Positions 1 through 4,913 of a DNA stretch of 5,410 nucleotides are shown piece after piece; within the stretch, counting starts at the first letter, position 1, and each line of letters starts with the position of its first letter. The stretch is from NCBI GenBank assembly GCA_007127275.1, contig SKZP01000356.1, positions 1 to 5,410 on the forward strand. The letters are read 5' to 3'. Source of the DNA: Planctomycetota bacterium. Lineage in GTDB: Bacteria; Planctomycetota; UBA8742; SKZP01. The notes below the pieces were generated by a model. The model was not told the DNA's origin. It saw only the letters and a program-made list of their open reading frames with translations, and ran no database searches. The position numbers and the translations under genes are program-made.

Positions 1-90
1 ACCAACCTGATCAGCGTAGACACCTACGACACCCACATGCTCATCCTCGGCAACACCATCACCGACAAACCCGCCTTCAGCACAAGCTGA
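1..90 (+). CDS. C-terminal end of an unidentified protein (partial, 5' end outside the window)
   Basis: Reading frame 1 is open from the first base and ends in TGA at 88-90, giving 29 residues that end in ITDKPAFSTS. The frame uses G/C-ending codons (ATC, CTC, GGC, AAC, ACC), as expected of a real gene in this genome. The visible tail is mixed polar and hydrophobic, with no motif that identifies a family. The gene converges on the minus-strand cyclophilin gene. A T5-tailed hairpin at 248-333 is the nearest candidate terminator. This could also be a chance open frame, since only 30 codons are visible. Confidence 0.5.
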   Translation, partial: TNLISVDTYDTHMLILGNTITDKPAFSTS

Positions 91-247
91 GGCGACGAGT
101 GCTGGGGGGCAGCCGGACAATGTTGAGGCGACAATTCCCGACAGGCGGGCCTCCGCGGTTCGGTCACTTAAGGGTACTGCGCCATTTGAGACCGAATCCT
201 CTGTGGCGCAGGCGGGGCGCCTGAATGCCTTTGGTTTTCATTTCTTA

Positions 248-333
248 GGCAAGCACAAGGCGCAAGCCTGCGAGGCAAACACGAGATTACGCGAGTTCGC
301 CTCGCAGAGCTTGCGCCCTGCGCTTGCCTTTTT
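248..333 (+). terminator. Large stem-loop followed by T5 in the convergent gap (terminator or REP-like palindrome)
   Basis: The arm at 248-276 is nearly the reverse complement of 299-328, about 29 bp with a few mismatches and a one-base offset, around a 22-base loop. The right arm runs straight into TTTTT (329-333), so on the plus strand it has the form of an intrinsic terminator and could end transcription of the gene that stops at 90. On the minus strand it begins about 32 bases after the cyclophilin stop codon but has no U-tract there. Its right arm resembles the palindrome at 2196-2223, so it may be a member of a dispersed repeat family that also serves as a transcript end. Confidence 0.6.
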
Positions 334-359
334 CGTCAAGAATCTGCGGTTTCGGGGGA

Positions 360-2030
360 CTACTCCATGCTCATGTCGCGAACCGGATACGGGCCTTCGA
401 ACTCGCCGACAACGCGGGCCTCGACGAGGTGGACATCCTCGACGGGTTCCGCGTTCTGGCCTTCCCGGCGTACTTCGACCGCGCCAGCAGCTTCAATGTG
501 CTCGTATCCCTCGAGGACGCGGCCGATGATGGTGTAGTGCACACGCATTTCGCGCTCGTGGTCGAAGCGGTCGTTGAGCCCCGGCTGAGCCCCCAGCGTT
601 ACGAAGAATTGGCAGCTCGAGGAGTTGGGCCCTGAGTTGGCGTAGGCGAGCAAGCCGTGGGTGTCGAACTCGCGACCGGTAACTTCGTCGGGTAGGCGGT
701 AGCCGGCGTCTCCGGTGCCAGGCTGTCCTTCGCCGGTGCGGGTGTGCGGGTCACCGCCCTGGACCATGAACTCCTTGATGATGCGGTGAAACTTCGTGCC
801 GTCGTAGAAGCCGTCGGCGACGAGGTTGAGGAAGTTGCGCGCTCCGTTGGGCACCTCGTCCTTGAACAGCTCGAGGCGCACGGTGCGCACGTCGTCCTCG
901 TCGCCGGGCAGGCGCAGGTCGAATTCCACCTGCGGGTTCGCCGGCCGCTCGAAGTTCTCGGAAAGCTCGACGACGAGGTCCGTATCGGTGCCGAACTCGT
1001 CGTCGAAGCCCGCTGAGCGCAAGACAACGCGCGACTCGCCATTCTCTTCGTCGCTTGCGAGGGTTTCGTAGCGCAGCGGGCGGAACCACGCGTCGACGAG
1101 CTTGCCGTCTTGCTCGGCGTCGAAGGCCAGATCCTCCGGAGTGCGGAGTGCTTCGAGTAGTTCTGTCGTATCGCCGTCCTCGTTTGGCGCGGGCAGCTCC
1201 CCGTCGTCACTGACATGAGTGGCGTAGGCGGTGGCCGTTTCGTGAAGCAGTCGATTGGTATGCCGCTGCGCCCAAACGTCGTAGTTGGCCGGCGACTCGG
1301 TCTTCGCCTCGAACGCCATCCCGAAAATCAAGTCGAACATGGGGTGGTAGGAGAGAATGCGCCACGTGCCGTCATCCTCCTTGCGCACGCGGTGGTGGCC
1401 GACGTGGCGGGTCTCGCCTTCGTGGGAGACGTGCATTTCCGTCCAGGCGTGGTCGCCGCGCTGCACGGGGTCGCGCATCTCGTAGTCGAAGTCAGCCTCG
1501 AAGCTAAAGACCGGTTGCGGCCTCGAGAAGTCCAGCTCGAGCAGTTGTGTCAACAGCCCGTCGACCGATACGTCCTCGAACGTCTCCTCCCAGGTGCGCA
1601 CAAACTCGGCCGCCGCCGCCGGGTGGGGCGGTGCTTCGAGCAATTCTTCGGCCCCGTGCACCTGCAACATCGGCGGAAGCTGCGGGACTTCATTGTGATG
1701 GAGGATCCCGGCCAGCATCACAATGGCGGCTTTGCGCAACGGCACCGACATGGTCTCGACAATGGCTTCGGGGTCCTGGTCGACCATCGCCTGGAAGTAC
1801 GCATAGCTGGCGCGCAGACGCCCGTCGTCGGGCAACTCCGTGTCGATCAGGGTCGTGCTGGGCTCGTCGGTGCCATGCTGGTCCCCTTCTACGTGCTGCG
1901 ATTCGTTGCCATTGTTTTCTTCTTCATCATCCGCTTGGGTGCCCATGTCCTCGGTCAGGCTCATGGCGATTGCCACGCCGAGCAAGGCGAGACCGATGAG
2001 GGCAAGAAAAGCCAGTCGCGTGTTGTCCAT
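360..2030 (-). CDS. Membrane-anchored multidomain cyclophilin-type peptidyl-prolyl cis-trans isomerase with NTF2-like and GspG-like regions
   Basis: The product is 556 residues and ends in a TAG stop at 360-362. The start is ATG at 2028-2030, because GGAG lies 10 bases upstream and the next residues form a hydrophobic segment (about 6-24). The frame stays open upstream only as high-GC read-through. Residues 25-66 are an acidic, polar linker. Residues 70-230 look like an NTF2-like fold, ending in a typical VRKEDDGTWRIL strand. Residues 254-356 resemble the C-terminal part of GspG pseudopilins, with DAWFRPLRYE (313-322) and RSAGFDDEFGTDTDLV (338-353). Residues from about 376 are a cyclophilin domain with FHRIIKEFMVQGGDP (414-428) and NSGPNSSSCQFF (465-476). 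By alignment to human CypA, R416, F421, Q424, Q474, F476 and H498 occupy the R55, F60, Q63, Q111, F113 and H126 positions, so isomerase activity is likely. The expected role is proline isomerisation during folding of periplasmic or envelope proteins. The NTF2-like assignment is the least certain part. Confidence 0.9.
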   Translation of the reverse strand: MDNTRLAFLALIGLALLGVAIAMSLTEDMGTQADDEEENNGNESQHVEGDQHGTDEPSTTLIDTELPDDGRLRASYAYFQAMVDQDPEAIVETMSVPLRKAAIVMLAGILHHNEVPQLPPMLQVHGAEELLEAPPHPAAAAEFVRTWEETFEDVSVDGLLTQLLELDFSRPQPVFSFEADFDYEMRDPVQRGDHAWTEMHVSHEGETRHVGHHRVRKEDDGTWRILSYHPMFDLIFGMAFEAKTESPANYDVWAQRHTNRLLHETATAYATHVSDDGELPAPNEDGDTTELLEALRTPEDLAFDAEQDGKLVDAWFRPLRYETLASDEENGESRVVLRSAGFDDEFGTDTDLVVELSENFERPANPQVEFDLRLPGDEDDVRTVRLELFKDEVPNGARNFLNLVADGFYDGTKFHRIIKEFMVQGGDPHTRTGEGQPGTGDAGYRLPDEVTGREFDTHGLLAYANSGPNSSSCQFFVTLGAQPGLNDRFDHEREMRVHYTIIGRVLEGYEHIEAAGAVEVRREGQNAEPVEDVHLVEARVVGEFEGPYPVRDMSME

Positions 2031-2040
2031 ACAATCATCA

Positions 2041-2044
2041 CTCC
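2041..2044 (-). promoter_or_regulatory. Shine-Dalgarno site that fixes the cyclophilin start
   Basis: On the minus strand GGAG sits 10 bases before the ATG at 2030. This supports that ATG over the upstream in-frame starts (as far as 2363), which would put about 111 Arg/Ala-rich residues in front of the membrane segment. Confidence 0.65.
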
Positions 2045-2190
2045 ACGTTTGTTCGTTTGCTTGCGTGCTTCGCGTGATACGGCAGTCTGAGATGCGCACA
2101 CGCCGGTAGTGTACGAAACGAACGATCCTACGCGACATTGGGAACGAGAAATAATGAGTGGGGTAGCCGGCAACGGCAGTGGTTCCCTTT

Positions 2191-2228
2191 TGAGGCGAGC
2201 GCAGGGCTCGCGCCCTGCGCTCGTCTTG
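2191..2228. repeat. Perfect 12-bp palindrome with 4-base loop, REP-like, related to the 299-328 arm
   Basis: CGAGCGCAGGGC (2196-2207) and GCCCTGCGCTCG (2212-2223) are exact reverse complements around a TCGC loop. G-U pairs could extend the stem outward to about 2191 and 2228 in RNA. Bases 2200-2227 match 303-330 at 24 of 28 positions, and all four differences are transitions. This indicates a common origin with the hairpin beyond the other end of the cyclophilin gene. It has no T-tract, so it is not an obvious intrinsic terminator. Confidence 0.65.
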
Positions 2229-2289
2229 GGTGGCGACAGCCCTTTGCGTGGACACTTCCGCATTGCGAACGGCTTCTCGGGGGGCGGCG

Positions 2290-2318
2290 TTGCCTTGGCG
2301 CGGCGCGGCGGCTAGCAT
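2290..2318 (+). promoter_or_regulatory. Weak candidate sigma-70-type promoter for the sigma factor gene
   Basis: TTGCCT (2290-2295) and TAGCAT (2313-2318) are separated by exactly 17 bases, and each matches its consensus at four of six positions. It would give a leader of roughly 100 bases before the ATG at 2426. In DNA this GC-rich such a pair can arise by chance, and no other support is visible. Confidence 0.25.
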
Positions 2319-2425
2319 GGGGCGCATCGGAAGCCCGGTTTCCCTTGCTTGGCGCCCCGCCATGCCACGGCTTTCCGGTCATGCCTCCGCGGTTCGACGA
2401 CGAGGCCTAGGTCGCACGCACTCGC

Positions 2426-4069
2426 ATGAACAGCCCGAAAAGCCGTCGCAGCAAACGAACGTTGAGCACGAAGCGCACGCGTCCCGAATCAACCGGCACC
2501 GACGCCAAGCCCTCCGTGGATCCGCCGCCGCCGGCCGAGGAGGCCGAATCCGGTGCGACCGGCGTGGAAGGCGGAGGCAAACCGTCGGCGAAGAAGAAGA
2601 AGAAATCTCAGCGCACGAAAAAGTCGAGCGCCGAGACACAGCGGTCGCGGAACGCGGCGCCCCGCTCCAACGGGGATTCATCCCCGCGCGGTCGCCGCGG
2701 CGGCGGTGGGCGGGTGTCCCTGCCCACGCACGGCTCGCCCCGGGGCACGGACGAGGATTCGCTCGAATTGGCGGACGCAAACGAGACGGACGTCGACGAC
2801 GAGACGTCGGCAGCGGAGAGTTCCGCCTTTTTCGACGGCGGCTACGAGCCGAAGGCCGACGCAGGCCGTGGCCACGAAGGGGCGATGGAGGCGTATTTGC
2901 TGGAGATCAAGCAGGTCCCGCTGCTGAACGAGACGGAAGAGCACGAGTTGGCAGTGCGCGTGCAGGCGGCGCTGGGATTTGCGTTGCGCGAGGAATTGTT
3001 GCGCGACCCGGCAACGCCGGAGGCGATTCGCCAAGCGCTTCGCCACGTGCGACCGCGGCCGCCGTATGAACCGTTGTCGCCGGAGACACTCTCGGCGCTC
3101 GCCGCCACTTGCGAGCAACTTGACGAATTGATCGAGGCCACGCTCGCCGAGCGCGCGGCGCCCGGCAAGCCCGAGGGGGGAGCGAATGCCACGCCCGGGC
3201 ACAACGAAGAGAACGACGACGAGCCGGAGGAAGATGGTGCCGCGCACAAGAACAGTGGTGCGGCGCATCCGTTGGCCGAGCAATTGAAGCGGTTGCGCAC
3301 CTACTTGCCATACATGACTCGCGAGCAGACGTTGCGCGACGGTGCGTCGCTGGAGGCGCGCAACCTGATGGTGCGGGCGAACCTGCGCCTGGTGGTCAAC
3401 ATTGCGAAGCAGTACACCCACCGCGGCCTCTCGCTGATGGACCTGATCCAGGAAGGCAACGGCGGGCTGCTTCGCGCGGTGGAAAAGTTCAATCCCGCGC
3501 AGGGCACACGGTTCTCGACCTACGCGACCTGGTGGATCAAGCAGTCAATCCGCCGCGCACTCGACACGACGGGCAAGCCGGTGCGCATTCCGACGTACAT
3601 GATCGGCTTGATCTCGAAGTACAAACACGCACAGCGCAACCTTGCCGCGCAGACGGGACGCCAGCCCTCGGTGGAAGAAGTCGCCGAGGCCATTGGGGTA
3701 AGCACGGAGATGGGCGAGCGCATTTCGCGCTCCATGCGCTCGAGCCAGTCGCTCGACGAGGACTCGGGGACGGGGGATGGCCAGCGCGCCTTGGGGGAGT
3801 TGCTCGAGGATGAGCGCCACAAGCCGCCGGACGAAGAACTTGCCGACCAGGTCGACCTCGAGCAAATCAAGCAACTGCTCGCCTTGCTCAACGAGCGCGA
3901 ACGCAGCATTTTGCAGATGCGCTTCGGCCTCGGCCGCGACGAGCCGATGACTCTCAAGCAGATCGGCCGCGAGATCGGGCTCACCCGCGAGCGCGTGCGC
4001 CAAATCGAGAACGAGGCGTTGCGCAAGCTTCAGCAGGCCCTGCGCCGCAACCACCCCAGCGCCGACTAG
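2426..4069 (+). CDS. RNA polymerase sigma factor, sigma-70 family (RpoD/SigA-like, probably group 2)
   Basis: The 547-residue product directs RNA polymerase core to promoters. Region 1.2 is at about 152-180 ([20 protein letters not shown]). Region 2 is at about 310-380, with [20 protein letters not shown] and the -10-melting/recognition helix [17 protein letters not shown] (363-379). Region 3 begins at RIPTYMIG (387-394). Region 4 has [16 protein letters not shown] (488-503) and the helix-turn-helix [17 protein letters not shown] (519-535) for the -35 element. About 130 residues, partly acidic, separate regions 1.2 and 2. Residues 1-150 are low complexity: basic with a KKKKK run at 56-60, then Gly/Arg-rich, then acidic. 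No region 1.1 is recognisable. The position of E. coli RpoD T440 is R376 here, while Q437 is kept as Q373. Together these favour an alternative, group 2-like factor over the housekeeping one. The ATG at 2426 is the first possible start after the in-frame TAG at 2408 but has no clear Shine-Dalgarno. The gene ends in tandem stops (TAGTAG). Confidence 0.95.
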   Translation: MNSPKSRRSKRTLSTKRTRPESTGTDAKPSVDPPPPAEEAESGATGVEGGGKPSAKKKKKSQRTKKSSAETQRSRNAAPRSNGDSSPRGRRGGGGRVSLPTHGSPRGTDEDSLELADANETDVDDETSAAESSAFFDGGYEPKADAGRGHEGAMEAYLLEIKQVPLLNETEEHELAVRVQAALGFALREELLRDPATPEAIRQALRHVRPRPPYEPLSPETLSALAATCEQLDELIEATLAERAAPGKPEGGANATPGHNEENDDEPEEDGAAHKNSGAAHPLAEQLKRLRTYLPYMTREQTLRDGASLEARNLMVRANLRLVVNIAKQYTHRGLSLMDLIQEGNGGLLRAVEKFNPAQGTRFSTYATWWIKQSIRRALDTTGKPVRIPTYMIGLISKYKHAQRNLAAQTGRQPSVEEVAEAIGVSTEMGERISRSMRSSQSLDEDSGTGDGQRALGELLEDERHKPPDEELADQVDLEQIKQLLALLNERERSILQMRFGLGRDEPMTLKQIGREIGLTRERVRQIENEALRKLQQALRRNHPSAD

Positions 4070-4113
4070 TAGCCCGTCAAGATTGAATCCGTGGGTGTGC
4101 AGATACGAACATG

Positions 4114-4174
4114 CCCACGGGCTTCGCCCGAGGGTTGCACGCGAATTCTGGTTCGACCCACGGGCGAAGCCCGT
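4114..4174. repeat. Long inverted repeat downstream of the sigma factor gene
   Basis: ACGGGCTTCGCCCG (4117-4130) is the exact reverse complement of 4161-4174. After one mismatch (4131/4160) pairing continues inward to 4137/4154, for about 21 bp with one G-U pair. Each arm can also fold alone as a CGGGC/GCCCG mini-hairpin, and the word CCCACGGGC also occurs as a direct repeat at 4114-4122 and 4157-4165. It lies 48 bases after the sigma stop codon and could protect or end that transcript. It is not followed by a T-tract, so a REP-like element is the preferred call over an intrinsic terminator. Confidence 0.6.
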
Positions 4175-4273
4175 AGTCTTGGGGGAGGGGCAAAAATCCC
4201 GTCCGTGCGAATGGGCTGGGGCCCTCGTGCTCCAGGCCTAGGCCCGTGAACCAGCAGCCAAAAGGCCGCGGCC

Positions 4274-4317
4274 AAAACGACGCGACCGCTGCGCAACCGG
4301 TTGCACAGCGGCGTCGT
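4274..4317 (-). terminator. Intrinsic terminator of the small lipoprotein gene
   Basis: Bases 4277-4317 form a long stem: ACGACGC, a two-base bulge, CCGCTG, then a GCAACC/GGTTGC tip, paired with CAGCGG and GCGTCGT. Read on the minus strand, the stem is followed by TTTT (complement of 4274-4277). It begins about 75 bases after the lipoprotein stop codon at 4393, in the right orientation to end that transcript. Confidence 0.65.
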
Positions 4318-4392
4318 CATCTTCGGGGTTTCCCCAGTCTGACTTCGCGAGCGGAGGGAGACCGAATGCGTTTACGGGATCCCGAAGCCGGA

Positions 4393-4608
4393 CTACATGC
4401 CGGAGAAGCCGTCGTCGACGTGCAACGTCGGGTCGTCCCAGTCGTAGTCCAGGATCAGGCGGTCGAAGGACTTGTGGAACGAGCGCAACTGCACTTCCCA
4501 AGCCTTGAGGTGCATCTTGTTGTGCGACCAGTCCACGAACGAGAAGCAGCCGGTGCTGCCGAAGAATACGGCCAATGAAAGCACCGCAACGACGAGAAAT
4601 CGGCGCAT
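4393..4608 (-). CDS. Small predicted lipoprotein of unknown function (71 aa)
   Basis: The ATG at 4606-4608 is preceded on the minus strand by AGGA with 8-base spacing. An in-frame TTG at 4623 gives a longer frame, but it would lie upstream of that AGGA, so the ATG is preferred. Residues 1-21 are a lipoprotein signal: MRR, a hydrophobic core (FLVVAVLSLAVFF) and a GSTGC lipobox with Cys21. The mature part would be 51 residues, rich in aromatic, His and Asp residues, with helical-looking WEVQLRSFHKSFDRLILDYD and then an acidic tail. I do not recognise a family. It would be lipid-anchored to an envelope membrane facing the periplasm. Support for a real gene comes from the lipobox, the Shine-Dalgarno site, a strong upstream promoter (4695-4724) and a dedicated terminator (4274-4317), all in consistent order. 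It is monocistronic and divergent from the beta-barrel gene. Confidence 0.8.
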   Translation of the reverse strand: MRRFLVVAVLSLAVFFGSTGCFSFVDWSHNKMHLKAWEVQLRSFHKSFDRLILDYDWDDPTLHVDDGFSGM

Positions 4609-4616
4609 CGGTTTGG

Positions 4617-4620
4617 TCCT
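4617..4620 (-). promoter_or_regulatory. Shine-Dalgarno site that fixes the lipoprotein start
   Basis: On the minus strand AGGA ends 8 bases before the ATG at 4608. It lies inside the longer TTG-initiated frame, so it argues for the shorter 71-residue protein. Confidence 0.6.
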
Positions 4621-4694
4621 CAACGAGGGGGTGCGCTAGGCGGTGGCGAGGGAGGGTTCCACAACTCATACCCGAGATCAGGGCCTGTCCCCCC

Positions 4695-4724
4695 ACTATA
4701 GTCGTCCGCGCGTATGCGGGTCAA
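4695..4724 (-). promoter_or_regulatory. Sigma-70-type promoter for the small lipoprotein gene
   Basis: On the minus strand TTGACC (4724-4719) and TATAGT (4700-4695) are separated by 18 bases, and each matches its consensus at five of six positions. Transcription would begin near 4688, giving a leader of about 80 bases. This is the best promoter match seen in the window. Confidence 0.65.
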
Positions 4725-4748
4725 GGTTTTCTGGGTACGAAGGTGCAG

Positions 4749-4771
4749 TTTTTCGTCGCACGGCCGAAAAA
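4749..4771. repeat. Short inverted repeat TTTTTCG/CGAAAAA between divergent promoters (candidate operator)
   Basis: TTTTTCG (4749-4755) and CGAAAAA (4765-4771) are perfect reverse complements 9 bases apart. The dyad lies between the lipoprotein -35 box and the -10-like element of the beta-barrel gene, a position suited to a regulator acting on both. No regulator is known, and 7-bp arms can arise by chance. Confidence 0.3.
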
Positions 4772-4788
4772 ACGCGCTTGCCTCGGGC

Positions 4789-4815
4789 TCGACTGCACGC
4801 TCGCGCATATATGAT
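4789..4815 (+). promoter_or_regulatory. Weak candidate promoter for the beta-barrel gene
   Basis: TATGAT (4810-4815) sits in the only AT-rich patch close upstream and matches the -10 consensus at five of six positions. TCGACT (4789-4794) matches the -35 consensus at four of six, but the spacer is only 15 bases. A TTGACG at 4847-4852 has no -10 partner. The resulting leader would be about 90 bases. Confidence 0.3.
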
Positions 4816-4913
4816 AGTCCGCGAAATGCCACCGCGCGTGGAGGTGTTGACGGGAACGGGTGCCGTTCGGAACTCGCCGTATGGGTACGCGCAATGGAGC
4901 AGAGGAGCCTTAC

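Larger units (their letters stand above)
2031..2425. other. Divergent intergenic region between the cyclophilin and sigma factor genes
   Basis: This 395-base gap has no credible gene, although several frames are open because of GC content. It contains the cyclophilin leader, rich in short GTTTG/CTTGC-like words at about 2047-2075, a palindrome at 2191-2228, and a weak candidate promoter for the sigma gene at 2290-2318. No convincing -35/-10 pair for the cyclophilin gene was found on the minus strand. TAG at 2408-2410 closes the sigma frame upstream. Confidence 0.6.
4070..4392. other. Convergent intergenic region between the sigma factor and lipoprotein genes
   Basis: This 323-base gap holds no credible gene. 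It contains a long inverted repeat at 4117-4174, a run of small GC palindromes (for example GGCCGCGGCC at 4264-4273) and a minus-strand terminator at 4274-4317. Open frames here cross the hairpins and lack a start context. Confidence 0.6.
4609..4913. other. Divergent regulatory region between the lipoprotein and beta-barrel genes
   Basis: This 305-base gap has no credible gene. It holds the minus-strand promoter at 4695-4724, a TTTTTCG/CGAAAAA dyad at 4749-4771, a plus-strand -10-like element at 4810-4815, a short perfect hairpin GAACGG/CCGTTC at 4854-4868 and the Shine-Dalgarno site of the next gene at 4901-4907. Confidence 0.6.

Noticed and set aside
88..134. Direct repeat TGAGGCGAC after the first stop codon (88-96 and 124-132)
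   Set aside because: Too short and isolated to be more than coincidence in GC-rich DNA.
203..635. Plus-strand open frames over the hairpin and the 3' end of the cyclophilin gene
   Set aside because: They overlap the hairpin and the antisense of a clear cyclophilin domain, and their Arg/Pro/Ser-rich composition is typical of shadow frames in GC-rich DNA.
1215..2090. 291-codon plus-strand open frame antisense to the cyclophilin gene
   Set aside because: The minus strand encodes recognisable domains here; the plus-strand translation shows no family pattern and has a His/Arg-heavy shadow composition.
2031..2160. Minus-strand promoter for the cyclophilin gene
   Set aside because: Possible -10 words such as TAGGAT, TACACT and CATTAT occur, but none has a matching -35 box at a usual distance.
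2031..2363. In-frame upstream extension of the cyclophilin reading frame by 111 residues
   Set aside because: It is Arg/Ala-rich, would bury the membrane segment, crosses the 2196-2223 palindrome, and the GGAG site supports the ATG at 2030.
2230..3069. 279-codon plus-strand open frame overlapping the sigma factor start
   Set aside because: It is Arg/Gly/Ala-rich, runs in a different frame through sigma region 1.2, and has no motif of its own.
4246..4578. 110-codon plus-strand open frame across the terminator and the lipoprotein gene
   Set aside because: It translates a terminator stem and is antisense to a gene with a lipobox, ribosome binding site and promoter.
4847..4852. TTGACG as a -35 box for the beta-barrel gene
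   Set aside because: No acceptable -10 hexamer lies 15-19 bases downstream.
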